NCBI GenBank assembly: GCA_020162035.1 | Contig: JAIUNM010000003.1 | Span: 124,001 to 188,000 of the forward strand | DNA: 64,000 bases | Source: Bacteroidota bacterium | GTDB taxonomy: Bacteria; Bacteroidota; Bacteroidia; B-17B0; Aurantibacillaceae | Reading direction: 5' to 3' | In this document: piece by piece, positions 27,610-37,464 of the stretch | Layout: each line of letters opens with the position of its first letter | How positions within the stretch are numbered: the stretch's first letter is position 1 | Notes under the pieces: generated by a model | The model's input: the letters and a program-made list of their open reading frames with translations, nothing else | Databases searched by the model: none | Told to the model about the DNA's origin: nothing | Translations under genes and position numbers: made by a program

Positions 27610-28059
27610 ATGAATTTACAACAAGCAAGCTCATTAGTAGAAGAAAGTATAAAGGGATTAAATATAGATCCTATTGCTTCAAGAAAAGAAAAAGATGGAC
27701 AATGGAACATTACTGTAAAAGGTGCTCCAGTTTATTTAGATGTTTTTAATTTTGCCTCTAAACCCGAAACGTATTATTTTCAAGTTATGAGCCCTTTATT
27801 TAAAGTGCCTGAAAGTAGAAACGAAGAAATTTATGGTGATTTATTAGATATGAACTACGACATGTATGCGTGCGCAATTTGCCGTAAAAATGGTTGGTTT
27901 TATATTTTAGCTTTGCGTCCAGCCACTGGATTAGATCAAACAGAAGTGAATTATTTAATTGATACAGTTTCTCATTACAGTAACGATTTTTACAGCAAAT
28001 TAACTTTTAAATATAAAGATGTATTAAATTTAAATCCTACTGCAGGAGCACCAAAATAA
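27610..28059 (+). CDS. YbjN-like small protein of unknown function
   Basis: 149 residues, soluble, no signal peptide. Its alternating pattern (VEESIKGLNIDP, WNITVKGAPVYLDVF, YYFQVMSPLFKVPESRNEEIYGDLLDMNYDMYACAICRKNGWFYILALRPATGLDQTEVNYLIDTVSHYSNDF) resembles the YbjN/type III secretion chaperone-like fold: a beta sheet that packs two helices, with the characteristic (L/M)N..M.....C....G.......R..GL. No catalytic residues are evident. It stands alone between two terminators, so it has its own transcript. Function is unknown; a chaperone-like role is only an inference from fold. Confidence 0.72.
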   Translation: MNLQQASSLVEESIKGLNIDPIASRKEKDGQWNITVKGAPVYLDVFNFASKPETYYFQVMSPLFKVPESRNEEIYGDLLDMNYDMYACAICRKNGWFYILALRPATGLDQTEVNYLIDTVSHYSNDFYSKLTFKYKDVLNLNPTAGAPK

Positions 28060-28072
28060 ATAAAATCAAACT

Positions 28073-28110
28073 TTTTAAAGCCTCAAATACAAAAATTTGA
28101 GGCTTTTTAA
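28073..28110 (+). terminator. Rho-independent terminator after the YbjN-like gene
   Basis: Arms AAAGCCTCAAAT (28077-28088) and ATTTGAGGCTTT (28095-28106), loop ACAAAA, flanked by T5 on both sides. Confidence 0.9.
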
Positions 28111-28180
28111 TTTTAATTATCACTTTAAACAAATGCAATAGCAAAGAAATTAGTATTTTTAAAAACTAAATTATTTAAAA

Positions 28181-29137
28181 ATGAGCAAATTAATTTTAGC
28201 AAATGATGGAATAGATGAAGTTGGAAAAACTATACTAGAAAAAGCTGGTTACACAGTAATTACTGAAAAAGTAAATCAAGAAAAATTGATTGATGAAATT
28301 AATAGCAAAAATATAGTAGCGCTTACTGTAAGGAGTGCAACAAAGGTACGTAAAGATTTAATTGATGCTTGCCCTAATTTAAAAGTTATTGCTCGTGGAG
28401 GCGTAGGTATGGATAATATTGATGTTGAATATGCTAAATCTGTTGGTAAACAAGTAATAAATACACCCGCAGCATCAAGTAATTCGGTTGCTGAATTGGT
28501 ATTTGCACATTTATTTAATGCAGTAAGGTTTTTGTATGATAGTAACAGACAAATGCCTTCAAATGGATTTGATAAATTTGATGACTTAAAGAAAAAATAT
28601 GCTAAAGGAGTTGAGCTTAAAGGTAAAACCATTGGTATTGTTGGGTTTGGAAGAATAGGACAAACTGTTGCAAAAATTGCATTAGGTTGTGGTATGAAAG
28701 TATTAGCGTTTGATCCATTTGTTACTGAGGCTGAAATACCTATTGAAATTGATGGATTAACCGAATTACCTAAAGTTAAAATTAAAACAATTGGTTTAGA
28801 TAAATTAATTAAACAAGCAGATTTTTTTACTTTTCATGTGCCAGGAGGAAAATTAATTACTAAACACGAAATTGCTAATATGAAAAACGGTGTAGTGCTT
28901 GTAAATACAGCTAGGGGTGGAGTAATTAATGAAGATGATTTACTGGAAGGCTTAAACACTGGAAAAATATCTCATGCCTGTTTAGATGTTTTTGAAAACG
29001 AACCAAGGCCAAGTGTTGCAATTTTAAATAATCCAAAAATTAGTTTAACTCCACATATTGGAGCTGCAACTAACGAAGCCCAAGAACGAATTGGGGTTGA
29101 ATTAGCAGAAAAATTAATTGAATCTTTAAAAAATTAA
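28181..29137 (+). CDS. serA: D-3-phosphoglycerate dehydrogenase-like 2-hydroxyacid dehydrogenase
   Basis: 318 residues, a D-isomer-specific NAD-dependent dehydrogenase. The Rossmann signature is GKTIGIVGFGRIGQTVAKIA. The active-site triad is visible as Arg in VNTARGGVINE, Glu in DVFENEP and His in TPHIGAATNEAQ. It lacks the ACT regulatory domain of E. coli SerA, as is usual for the short Bacteroidota enzyme. It likely oxidises 3-phosphoglycerate in serine synthesis, supported by the DUF1015 gene 23 bases downstream, a pairing often seen next to serC/serA in Bacteroidota. A glyoxylate/hydroxypyruvate reductase is the main alternative. Confidence 0.87.
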   Translation: MSKLILANDGIDEVGKTILEKAGYTVITEKVNQEKLIDEINSKNIVALTVRSATKVRKDLIDACPNLKVIARGGVGMDNIDVEYAKSVGKQVINTPAASSNSVAELVFAHLFNAVRFLYDSNRQMPSNGFDKFDDLKKKYAKGVELKGKTIGIVGFGRIGQTVAKIALGCGMKVLAFDPFVTEAEIPIEIDGLTELPKVKIKTIGLDKLIKQADFFTFHVPGGKLITKHEIANMKNGVVLVNTARGGVINEDDLLEGLNTGKISHACLDVFENEPRPSVAILNNPKISLTPHIGAATNEAQERIGVELAEKLIESLKN

Positions 29138-29160
29138 TCTTTAAAATTTAATTTAAAAAA

Positions 29161-30414
29161 ATGGCAACCATAATACCTTTTAAAGCAATAAGACCAACTA
29201 TAGACAAAGTAGGTTTAGTAGCTTCAAGAAGCGTAGATGGTTATAACCTTAATGAATTAAAAGATAAATTGGAGGCTAACCCATTTTCTTTTTTACATGT
29301 AATTAATCCCGATTTTTCTGATGGAGTAAGATCCAAACCTGGCTCAGTTGAACGTTTAAAAAAGGTTAAAAATAAATTTAAAGAATTTATTTCCGATGAG
29401 GTATTTATTCAAGATGAAACGCCTTGTTATTATGTTTACCGTCAAATAAAAGAAAAAAATACTTTTGTTGGAATAATTGCTTGTAGTAGTATTGAAGATT
29501 ATATAAACGGTACTATTAAAATACACGAACAAACACTTACACACCGCGAACAAAAATTAATGGAATATGTAAAGGTTTGTGAATTTAATGCTGAACCAGT
29601 TTTATTTTCATATCCTGATGATACTGATATAAATAATTTTTGTTCAGAAACATGTAAACAAAGACCAGAATATGATTTTACTACAACTGATCGTATTAGA
29701 CATAGTTTGTGGGTTGTAAAAGATACGGATAAAGTAAATTTTATTAAAGGCAGATTTGAATCTGTTAAAGCAATATACATTGCAGATGGACACCATCGTT
29801 CAGCTTCTTCAACATTGTTGGGAGTTGAAAAGAGAAAACAAAATCCAAATTTTATTGGCAATGAGTCGTATAATTTTTATTTAGGTGTATTTTTCCCTGA
29901 ATCTCAATTAAAAATTTACGATTATAATAGAGTAATTAAAGATTTAAATGGATTAAGTGTTGATGAACTATTGCAAAAAATAAAACATCATTTTGAAATT
30001 GAAATAATAAACGATGAGTTTTTTGTTCCTCAAAAAAAACATCAATTATCTATGTTTGTTAACAATACTTGGTATTGCTTAACTGCACACACTAATGTTT
30101 ACAATAGTAATGACCCCGTTGGAAGTCTCGATGCGCAAATATTAACCGAAACAATTTTAACTCCAATATTAGATATTAAAGATTTAAAAACTGATAAAAG
30201 AGTAGGTTTTGTGCCGGGTGTTAAAGGGGCAAAAACTTTAAAAAAATTAGTTACAGATGGTAAATTTTCTGTGGCATTTGGTTTATACCCTGTTACATTA
30301 GAACATTTAAAATGGATTGCAGACACTAATAAAATAATGCCTCCAAAAAGCACATGGGTTGAGCCTAAAATGAGAAGCGGTTTGCTTGTGTATAGCATTG
30401 AAGAAAATAAATAA
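29161..30414 (+). CDS. DUF1015 family protein
   Basis: 417 residues of the DUF1015 family. It opens ATIIPFKAIRPTIDKVGLVASRSVDGYN, followed by NPFSFLHVINPDF. It has the conserved IYIADGHHRSASS in the middle and a C-terminal VEPKMRSGLLVYSIE. The HH-containing motif may be an active site, but the reaction is not established. It is commonly encoded with serine-pathway genes in Bacteroidota, as here after the serA-like gene, so a link with serine/phosphoserine metabolism is plausible but unproven. The yggS gene starts 12 bases later. Confidence 0.87.
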   Translation: MATIIPFKAIRPTIDKVGLVASRSVDGYNLNELKDKLEANPFSFLHVINPDFSDGVRSKPGSVERLKKVKNKFKEFISDEVFIQDETPCYYVYRQIKEKNTFVGIIACSSIEDYINGTIKIHEQTLTHREQKLMEYVKVCEFNAEPVLFSYPDDTDINNFCSETCKQRPEYDFTTTDRIRHSLWVVKDTDKVNFIKGRFESVKAIYIADGHHRSASSTLLGVEKRKQNPNFIGNESYNFYLGVFFPESQLKIYDYNRVIKDLNGLSVDELLQKIKHHFEIEIINDEFFVPQKKHQLSMFVNNTWYCLTAHTNVYNSNDPVGSLDAQILTETILTPILDIKDLKTDKRVGFVPGVKGAKTLKKLVTDGKFSVAFGLYPVTLEHLKWIADTNKIMPPKSTWVEPKMRSGLLVYSIEENK

Positions 30415-30426
30415 ATTATTTTCCGT

Positions 30427-31098
30427 ATGAATTTCATTGGTGATATAAAATCAGATTTACAAAAAATTAAAAGTACACTACCAACAAATGTTACACTTGT
30501 TGCGGTATCTAAAACCAAGCCAAACGAAGATATTTTACAAGCATATAATGCAGGCCAGTTAATTTTTGGCGAAAATTATGTGCAAGAATTAGTTGATAAA
30601 CAAAACTCTTTACCAAAAGATATAAAATGGCATTTTATTGGCCATTTACAAAGTAATAAAGTAAAATACATTGCTCCGTTTGTTACTTTAATTCATGGTG
30701 TTGATAGTTTAAGCTTATTAAAAGAAATTAATAAGCAAGCTCAAAAAAATAATCGAATAATAAATTGTTTACTACAAGTTTTTATAGCAAAAGAAGAAAC
30801 AAAATTTGGTTTTGATTATAATGAAATAAACAGTTTTTTTAATACAGGCGAAAATCTAAAATATCCAAATGTAAATATTGTTGGATTTATGGGCATGGCT
30901 TCAAATACTGATAATACTAGTCAAATTAAACTTGAATTTGAAACTTTAGCAGCTCTTTACAAATCTTTACAACAAAAAAATAATTTTAATATTTTAAGTA
31001 TGGGAATGAGCAACGATTATGATTTAGCAATAAAATGCGGAAGTAACATGGTGCGCATTGGCAGTTTAATTTTTGGAAATCGTAATTACAGCAAATAA
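30427..31098 (+). CDS. yggS: YggS family PLP-binding protein (PLP homeostasis)
   Basis: A 223-residue single-domain alanine-racemase-like barrel. The PLP lysine lies in VAVSKTKP, followed by FGENYVQELVDK, the strongly conserved WHFIGHLQSNKVKYI, and the C-terminal SMGMSNDYDLAIKCGSNMVRIGSLIFG. Proteins of this family bind PLP without known catalysis and keep vitamin B6 levels in balance. It is the third gene of the run serA-DUF1015-yggS; serine-pathway enzymes such as SerC need PLP, so the association makes sense. Confidence 0.93.
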   Translation: MNFIGDIKSDLQKIKSTLPTNVTLVAVSKTKPNEDILQAYNAGQLIFGENYVQELVDKQNSLPKDIKWHFIGHLQSNKVKYIAPFVTLIHGVDSLSLLKEINKQAQKNNRIINCLLQVFIAKEETKFGFDYNEINSFFNTGENLKYPNVNIVGFMGMASNTDNTSQIKLEFETLAALYKSLQQKNNFNILSMGMSNDYDLAIKCGSNMVRIGSLIFGNRNYSK

Positions 31099-31102
31099 TA
31101 AA

Positions 31103-31624
31103 ATGTCTGAAATTCAAATTCTAAACAATTTTTTAATTAAACCACAAAGTAAAAACTCTGCTTTTAAAATGGAAACTCATTTAGCAGATAACAATAAATT
31201 ATTAAAATTGGCCATTAAAACTTTAATAAATGGCACTAAAAGAGAACAACAAGTAATAAGTTGGCCTTTAAGTAATATTGGACTTAAATCTCCTGAAAAA
31301 TTAATGCCGTATATGGAAAAGTTATCAGACTTATTTCTTAATCCAAATACACACCCGGCAATAAAACGAAATTTACTTCGTTTTTTTGAAGCAATTGAAA
31401 TAGAAGAAAAATTTCAAGTTAAAATTTTAGATAAATGTTTATCAATTATTACTAAATGCACCGAACCAGTTGCGGTTATAGCATTTTCGATAACTGTAGC
31501 TAACAATATTGTGAAAAATTACCCAGAGTTAAATAACGAATTACACGAAGTTGTAAAACTTATACCTGATGAAGTTAAAACACCAGCTGTTCAATCAAGA
31601 ATAAAACGATTAAATAAAAAATAA
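31103..31624 (+). CDS. Hypothetical helical (HEAT-like) protein
   Basis: 173 residues from ATG at 31103. An ATG at 31073 would add ten residues lying inside yggS and is less likely. No signal peptide or membrane segment. The sequence is nearly all helical with repeating units (LLKLAIKTLINGTKREQQVISWPLSNIG, LMPYMEKLSDLFLNPNTHPAIKRNLLRFFEAI, FQVKILDKCLSIITK, VAVIAFSITVANNIV) that resemble HEAT/ARM repeats. I recognise no family and assign no function. It is the last gene of the serA run and converges with kdsA, leaving 2 bases between. Confidence 0.65.
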   Translation: MSEIQILNNFLIKPQSKNSAFKMETHLADNNKLLKLAIKTLINGTKREQQVISWPLSNIGLKSPEKLMPYMEKLSDLFLNPNTHPAIKRNLLRFFEAIEIEEKFQVKILDKCLSIITKCTEPVAVIAFSITVANNIVKNYPELNNELHEVVKLIPDEVKTPAVQSRIKRLNKK

Positions 31625-31626
31625 TT

Positions 31627-32466
31627 TTATTTATTTCTATACTTCACTTCAACTTGATGTAACTCAATTATTGGTTTTAAAAATTCTTCTAATTGTGTCA
31701 TATCTAATTGCGAAGCCGCATCGCATAATGCTTCATCTGGGCAAGGGTGGCACTCAATAAACATCCCATCAATTCCACTTGCAGCACCAGCTCTAGCTAA
31801 TACTGGTAAAAATTCGCGAGCCCCTCCTTTTTTATCTGCACTTGGTATACCATATTTTCTTACACAATGTGTAACATCAAACACCACCGGAAAACCAATA
31901 TTATTCATATGATAAAACGAACGAGGGTCAACTATTAAATCATTATACCCAAATGTATAACCCCTTTCAGTTAAAATAATTTTATCATTACCAGCATCAA
32001 CACATTTTTGTGCGGGGTGTTTCATATTATCTGGCGCTAAAAATTGCCCGTGTTTAATATTTATTACTCTACCAGTTTTAGCTGCGGCAACTAATAAACT
32101 TGTTTGCATACATAAATAGGCAGGTATTTGTAAAACGTCAATAACATCAGCAGCAGCTGTAGCTTGGTCGTGCGAGTGTATATCGGTTAATAAAGGAAAA
32201 CCAAATTGTTCTTTTATTTTTGCTAATAGTTTAACGCCTTTATCTAAACCTGGGCCTTGGTAATAATTTAAACTACTGCGGTTATCTTTTGTAAACGACG
32301 ATTTAAAAATGGTTTTAATTTTTAATTTTTCGCTAACTTCTTTTATCTTTTCAGCAGTTTTCATCATTATTTTTTCATCTTCAATAACACATGGTCCACT
32401 AATTAAAAATAACTCATCGCTTCCGCATGCAATGTTACCAACATTAACTATTTTCTTTTTGTTCAT
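31627..32466 (-). CDS. kdsA: 3-deoxy-8-phosphooctulonate synthase
   Basis: A 279-residue KDO-8-phosphate synthase, which condenses arabinose-5-phosphate with PEP for lipopolysaccharide core synthesis. Characteristic stretches are LISGPCVIEDE, KSSFTKDNRSS (arabinose-5-phosphate binding), LLTDIHSHDQA, QIPAYLCMQTSLLVAAAKT, NIKHGQFLAPDNMKHPAQK and FIECHPCPDEALCD. The Cys in SGPCVIE and the HPCPD Cys suggest a metal-dependent form may be used, but I cannot decide this by eye. The organism therefore makes KDO-type lipid A glycan. A perfect -7 box sits 4 bases before the ATG. Confidence 0.95.
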   Translation of the reverse strand: MNKKKIVNVGNIACGSDELFLISGPCVIEDEKIMMKTAEKIKEVSEKLKIKTIFKSSFTKDNRSSLNYYQGPGLDKGVKLLAKIKEQFGFPLLTDIHSHDQATAAADVIDVLQIPAYLCMQTSLLVAAAKTGRVINIKHGQFLAPDNMKHPAQKCVDAGNDKIILTERGYTFGYNDLIVDPRSFYHMNNIGFPVVFDVTHCVRKYGIPSADKKGGAREFLPVLARAGAASGIDGMFIECHPCPDEALCDAASQLDMTQLEEFLKPIIELHQVEVKYRNK

Positions 32467-32470
32467 ACTA

Positions 32471-32478
32471 CAAAGATA
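32471..32478 (-). promoter_or_regulatory. Candidate -7 element of kdsA
   Basis: On the minus strand TATCTTTG is a perfect TAnnTTTG, ending 4 bases before the kdsA ATG. No TTTG is visible 19-21 bases upstream. If active it would give a leaderless or nearly leaderless mRNA. Confidence 0.35.
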
Positions 32479-32531
32479 CTATAAAATGTGTTTGTTTAAA
32501 AGGTATGATTAATCACAAAATTTGTAAAATA

Positions 32532-33725
32532 CTAATATAAAAATCCAAAAATCCATAACGGAATTTTGTTTCCAACTCCATATTCCATATCGTCGCTCAC
32601 TATAAAAGCATTTTTATGATTTTTTATTTGATATTTTGATTTGTTAATTCCTCCAATTTCAAATTTATACTCACCGTTTACTAAAAAATCGCCTATATCT
32701 GAAAATGAAATTTTATGTTTGTACCCAACCTGATTAAAGAAAAATGTTTCGCGTATGTTTCCCTCATTTACTTTACGTTTATCTATTCCATACATTAAGT
32801 TTGTATTTTGTAAATACACTTTTTCTGGTTTAGATAATACATTAAACGCTTTATCATCTCTTCGCAATAATTTTACTAAACGCCCATCTTCTAAGTAATC
32901 AAAAAAATTATTAATTGTAGGTCTTGATACTTCTAAATCTCCAGCTAATTTTGAAACGTTTGGTGTGTATGGTACAGCAACTGCAATCATGTGTAACATA
33001 CGTTTTAGTTTAAAAATAAATTTAGGATCAATTTCTTTACAAATAACCAAATCGCTTTCCAGCGTTAGATTAAGCACATTCATTAACCGCTGATGGTAAG
33101 CTAATTTATTTTCGCGATAAAACGGGTAAAATCCATGTTGTATGTAATCGTTCCAATATTCAAATGGTTTTATTTTTTTTATAATGTCTTTACTTAATGT
33201 TTCATGGTTTTTAATAATTTCTTCAATTGATAAAGTTTTAAATTTTATTCCACTTTCAATTTGTAAAAATTCTCTAAACGAAAGCCCTGGTAATTCATTC
33301 ATTACCACTCTTCTGCTTAAATCGTAATGCCCTTTTAAAATTTGTAAAATACTAGAGCTGGTAAATGTTACTTTTAGTTGAGGTATTGAGTCGTAAATGT
33401 TTTTTAATTCCTGACTCCAATTTGGGTATTTATGCACTTCATCTAATAACAAATGTTTTCCTCCGCTTCTGGCAAAGTGTTTGGCAAGTGTAACTAATTT
33501 ATTTTCTGTAAAATATATATCATCTAAGCTGGCATATAATATTTTTTTAGCATCTTTTGGGTGGCGTTTGATGTAGTTTAAAAGTACTGTAGTTTTTCCA
33601 ACCCCTCTAGCGCCTTTAATAGCAGATAGTCGCATATTCCAATTCATTTCAGTTTCTAACCCTCTACTAAAATCGTAAACTAAATTGTTTAACATTGTGT
33701 TTTGAAATTCGATTAAAGTTTCCAT
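32532..33725 (-). CDS. AAA ATPase of the AAA_14/DUF4143 family
   Basis: 397 residues. The N-terminal ATPase has Walker A GARGVGKTTVLL, Walker B HLLLDEVHKYPNW and sensor TFTSSSILQILKG. The C-terminal half matches DUF4143 (DYLEDGRLVKLLRRDD, KVYLQNTNLMYGID, RETFFFNQV), which folds like a restriction-endonuclease-type domain. The family is widespread, sporadic and often horizontally carried; its role is not established, and proposals range from DNA repair to defence. It stands alone with unusually AT-rich upstream DNA. The gene looks intact. Confidence 0.87.
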   Translation of the reverse strand: METLIEFQNTMLNNLVYDFSRGLETEMNWNMRLSAIKGARGVGKTTVLLNYIKRHPKDAKKILYASLDDIYFTENKLVTLAKHFARSGGKHLLLDEVHKYPNWSQELKNIYDSIPQLKVTFTSSSILQILKGHYDLSRRVVMNELPGLSFREFLQIESGIKFKTLSIEEIIKNHETLSKDIIKKIKPFEYWNDYIQHGFYPFYRENKLAYHQRLMNVLNLTLESDLVICKEIDPKFIFKLKRMLHMIAVAVPYTPNVSKLAGDLEVSRPTINNFFDYLEDGRLVKLLRRDDKAFNVLSKPEKVYLQNTNLMYGIDKRKVNEGNIRETFFFNQVGYKHKISFSDIGDFLVNGEYKFEIGGINKSKYQIKNHKNAFIVSDDMEYGVGNKIPLWIFGFLY

Positions 33726-33987
33726 ATTGTAATTTTATATATTCAAATTTAGTAATAATTGTTTATTATTATATATAATATTTGTATTTTTTGTTACTAT
33801 AAAATAACAAAATAATATAAAATTGTTAATCTTAATTAACAAAATGCAATATTTGTATTTAATGCGCTGATATTTAATTACATAAGAGAGGTTGTTTTGT
33901 TTTTAGGTGTTGCTATTTTACTATAAATCTGCCCTTATTTTACCCTAAAAAATAGTTATATTAGAAGCCTAAAAATTACTGTTATAA
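33726..33987. other. Very AT-rich intergenic region with two inverted repeats
   Basis: The divergent space between the ATPase and icmF genes. It holds the inverted repeat TTTGTTA...TAACAAA (about 33788-33812) and a second one, TTGTTAA...TTAACAA (about 33823-33842). Both repeat the core TTGTTA/TAACAA and could be sites for one DNA-binding dimer. No gene is visible. Confidence 0.4.
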
Positions 33988-36900
33988 ATGGAAACTACAT
34001 CATATCAATCAAAACATAAAATTAGAATTGTAACAGCTGCTGCTTTATTTGATGGACACGATGCTGCAATCAACATCATGCGTCGCATTATTCAATCGAG
34101 TGGAGCAGAGGTAATACATTTAGGACATGATAGAAGTGCGCAAGAGGTTGTAAACTGTGCTATTCAAGAAGATGCTAATGCAATTGCTGTAACCAGCTAT
34201 CAAGGCGGACACGTAGAGTATTTCAAATACATGTACGATTTATTAAAAGAAAAAGGTTGCGAACACATCAAATTATTTGGTGGTGGTGGTGGTGTAATTC
34301 TTCCCGAAGAAATTGAAGACTTGCATAATTATGGTATTACACGAATTTATTCTCCTGATGATGGACGTGCTTTAGGCTTGCAAGGCATGATAAACGATTT
34401 ATTGAAAAAATGCGATTATCCTACAGGAGCTAATTTAACTGACGAACTAAAAAAATTAGAACAACGAGATTATAAATCTATTGCTCGAATAATTTCTGCT
34501 GCCGAAAATTTTAACGAGCAAAATACTAATCTGCTTAGCGATATTGAGGCAAAAGCTAAAATTTCTAATACTCCTGTACTTGGTATTACTGGTACAGGTG
34601 GCGCAGGTAAATCTAGTTTAGTTGATGAATTAGTTCGCCGTTTTTTAATTGATTTCAAAGACCTGCCTAACGGACAGGCAGGCAAACAAATTGCTATCAT
34701 ATCTGTTGATCCTTCTAAACGTAAAACAGGCGGCGCTTTACTAGGCGATAGAATTAGAATGAATGCCATTAAAAATGATAGAGTTTATATGCGTTCATTA
34801 GCTACTCGTCAAAGTAATTTAGCGTTAAGCAAATACGTACAAGATGCAGTGAATGTATGCAAAGCCGCTAACTTCGATTTAATTATTTTAGAAACGTCTG
34901 GTATTGGTCAATCTGATACAGAAATCATAGAGCATTCTACCATGAGTTTATATGTGATGACTCCCGAATATGGAGCCGCTACACAGCTCGAAAAAATTGA
35001 CATGTTAGATTTTGCAAATATTATTGCCTTAAATAAATTTGATAAAAGAGGAGCCTTAGATGCATTACGTGATGTGAAAAAACAATATAAACGCAATCAT
35101 AAATTATTTGAAGTTGATGATGAGGCTTTACCAGTTTACGGTACAATTGCATCTCAGTTTAACGATCCAGGAATGAATAGACTATATAAGGCAGTTATGG
35201 ATACGTTAGTTGAAAAAACAGGAAACATAAACCTAACCTCTAATTTTAAAATTACGGAAGAGATGAGTGAAAAAATTTACATCATTCCTCCTTCTAAAAC
35301 ACGTTATTTATCCGAAATTTCTGAAAACAACCGTGGATACGATAAAAAATCTAACGAACAAGCCGAAATTGCTCAAAAATTATATGGTATTCATAAATCA
35401 ATTGAAACAATTAAAGAAAGCAAATTGGAAGATAAAGATCGCTTAATTAAAGGTTTGCAAGAGGCATACGAAAAAGTGAAATTAGATTTAGATCCGCATA
35501 ATTTTAAATTAATTGAAAATTGGGATACTAAAAAGAAACTGTTCAGTAACGAGTTTTACGAATTTAAAGTGCGCGATAAAGTTTTAAAAATTGCAACACA
35601 TTACGAGTCTCTTTCGCATACACAAGTTCCAAAAATTGCATCGCCAAAATACACTGCTTGGGGCGATATTTTAAAATGGAACTTACAAGAAAATTTCCCC
35701 GGCGATTTTCCTTACACTGCAGGTATTTATCCTTTTAAACGAGAAGGGGAAGATCCTACGCGTATGTTTGCCGGCGAGGGTGGACCTGAAAGAACAAATA
35801 AACGTTTCCACTATGTAAGTAAAGGATTGCCTGCAGCGCGTTTAAGTACAGCGTTTGACAGTGTTACTTTATATGGTAATGATCCTGATTATCGCCCAGA
35901 TATTTATGGTAAAATTGGTAATAGCGGTGTGAGTATTTGTTGTTTAGATGATGCAAAAAAATTATACAGTGGCTTTAATTTAGCTGATCCAAAAACGTCT
36001 GTATCAATGACAATTAACGGGCCAGCGCCAACCATGACTGCCTTTTTTATGAACGCAGCAATTGATCAACAATGCGAAATTTATATTAAAGAAAATAAAT
36101 TAGAAAAAGAAGTTGAATCAAAAATAGAGGCTATTTATAAAGCAAAAGGCACTAAACGCCCTAAATACCAAGGAGATTTACCTGATGGAAATAATGGTTT
36201 AGGCCTTATGTTATTAGGGGTTACAGGAGATCAGGTTTTACCAAAAGATGTTTACGAAAAAATAAAAGCAACTACGCTTTCGCAAGTACGAGGCACAGTT
36301 CAAGCAGATATTTTAAAAGAAGATCAGGCACAAAACACATGTATTTTTAGTACAGAGTTTAGTTTGAGAGTAATGGGTGATATTCAACAATATTTTATCG
36401 ACCAAAAAGTTCGTAATTTTTATTCTGTTTCTATTTCAGGGTATCATATTGCAGAAGCTGGTGCAAATCCAATTTCTCAGTTAGCATTTACATTAGCTAA
36501 CGGCTTTACGTTTGTTGAATATTATTTAAGTAGAGGCATGCATATTGATGATTTTGCACCAAACTTATCTTTTTTCTTTAGTAACGGTATAGACCCTGAG
36601 TATAGTGTAATTGGACGTGTTAGCCGTCGTATTTGGAGCAAGGCAATGAAATACAAATACAAAGGCAATGAAAGAAGTCAGATGTTAAAATATCATATTC
36701 AAACATCAGGCCGTTCGTTACACGCACAAGAAATTGATTTTAATGATATTCGAACAACCCTACAAGCATTGTATGCAATTTATGACAACTGTAATTCCTT
36801 ACATACAAATGCTTATGATGAAGCGATAACAACACCTACAGAAGAATCTGTTCGTAGAGCAATGGCTATACAGTTAATTATTAATCGTGAGTTAGGTTTA

Positions 36901-37389
36901 GCTAAAAACGAAAATCCATTACAAGGTTCGTTTATTATTGAAGAGTTAACAGATTTAGTTGAAGAGGCTGTATTAACAGAGTTTGACAGAATCTCTGAGC
37001 GTGGTGGAGTTTTAGGCGCAATGGAAACAATGTACCAACGCGGACAAATACAAGAAGAAAGTTTATACTACGAAACTTTAAAACACACTGGCGAGTTTCC
37101 AATTATTGGAGTTAATACTTTCTTATCAAGTAAAGGAAGCCCAACGGTGTTGCCTAAAGAAGTTATTCGTTCAACAACCGAAGAAAAAGAATATCAAATA
37201 AATATGTTAGGTGAATTACACAATTCACACAAGCAAAAACATGATGAAATGGTTTTGCGTTTGCAAACAGCAGCCATTCAAAATAAAAATATTTTTGCTG
37301 AACTAATGGAAGCTGCAAAGTATATGTCTTTAGGCCAAGTAACTAAATGCTTATTTGAGGTTGGAGGACAGTATAGAAGGAATATGTAA
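33988..37389 (+). CDS. icmF: Fused acyl-CoA mutase (IcmF): B12 domain, GTPase chaperone and mutase
   Basis: 1133 residues with the IcmF order. Residues about 10-150 bind adenosylcobalamin (DGHDAA, then AVTSYQGGH and [13 protein letters not shown]). Residues about 195-420 are the MeaI-type G3E GTPase (Walker [11 protein letters not shown] at 202-211, [26 protein letters not shown]). The rest is the substrate-binding mutase barrel ([55 protein letters not shown]). IcmF interconverts isobutyryl-CoA and n-butyryl-CoA, and related enzymes act on pivalyl/isovaleryl-CoA. An eight-residue GC-rich insert, DLPNGQAG at 225-232, lies in the GTPase domain and is encoded by a palindromic mini-repeat. Confidence 0.95.
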   Translation: METTSYQSKHKIRIVTAAALFDGHDAAINIMRRIIQSSGAEVIHLGHDRSAQEVVNCAIQEDANAIAVTSYQGGHVEYFKYMYDLLKEKGCEHIKLFGGGGGVILPEEIEDLHNYGITRIYSPDDGRALGLQGMINDLLKKCDYPTGANLTDELKKLEQRDYKSIARIISAAENFNEQNTNLLSDIEAKAKISNTPVLGITGTGGAGKSSLVDELVRRFLIDFKDLPNGQAGKQIAIISVDPSKRKTGGALLGDRIRMNAIKNDRVYMRSLATRQSNLALSKYVQDAVNVCKAANFDLIILETSGIGQSDTEIIEHSTMSLYVMTPEYGAATQLEKIDMLDFANIIALNKFDKRGALDALRDVKKQYKRNHKLFEVDDEALPVYGTIASQFNDPGMNRLYKAVMDTLVEKTGNINLTSNFKITEEMSEKIYIIPPSKTRYLSEISENNRGYDKKSNEQAEIAQKLYGIHKSIETIKESKLEDKDRLIKGLQEAYEKVKLDLDPHNFKLIENWDTKKKLFSNEFYEFKVRDKVLKIATHYESLSHTQVPKIASPKYTAWGDILKWNLQENFPGDFPYTAGIYPFKREGEDPTRMFAGEGGPERTNKRFHYVSKGLPAARLSTAFDSVTLYGNDPDYRPDIYGKIGNSGVSICCLDDAKKLYSGFNLADPKTSVSMTINGPAPTMTAFFMNAAIDQQCEIYIKENKLEKEVESKIEAIYKAKGTKRPKYQGDLPDGNNGLGLMLLGVTGDQVLPKDVYEKIKATTLSQVRGTVQADILKEDQAQNTCIFSTEFSLRVMGDIQQYFIDQKVRNFYSVSISGYHIAEAGANPISQLAFTLANGFTFVEYYLSRGMHIDDFAPNLSFFFSNGIDPEYSVIGRVSRRIWSKAMKYKYKGNERSQMLKYHIQTSGRSLHAQEIDFNDIRTTLQALYAIYDNCNSLHTNAYDEAITTPTEESVRRAMAIQLIINRELGLAKNENPLQGSFIIEELTDLVEEAVLTEFDRISERGGVLGAMETMYQRGQIQEESLYYETLKHTGEFPIIGVNTFLSSKGSPTVLPKEVIRSTTEEKEYQINMLGELHNSHKQKHDEMVLRLQTAAIQNKNIFAELMEAAKYMSLGQVTKCLFEVGGQYRRNM
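34662..34682. repeat. GC-rich palindromic mini-repeat inside icmF
   Basis: Perfect 7-bp arms CCTGCCT (34662-34668) and AGGCAGG (34676-34682) with loop AACGGAC. It is translated in frame as part of DLPNGQAG. Its GC content and CTG leucine codon stand out from the AT-rich neighbourhood. It looks like one copy of a dispersed short repeat that was inserted without breaking the frame. Confidence 0.7.
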
Positions 37390-37464
37390 TTGATGTGGTT
37401 TGTAAAACGATTTTTTGAAAACAAACTTTGGACTTTTTTATAACTTTAATTTGAGTTTATTTCA

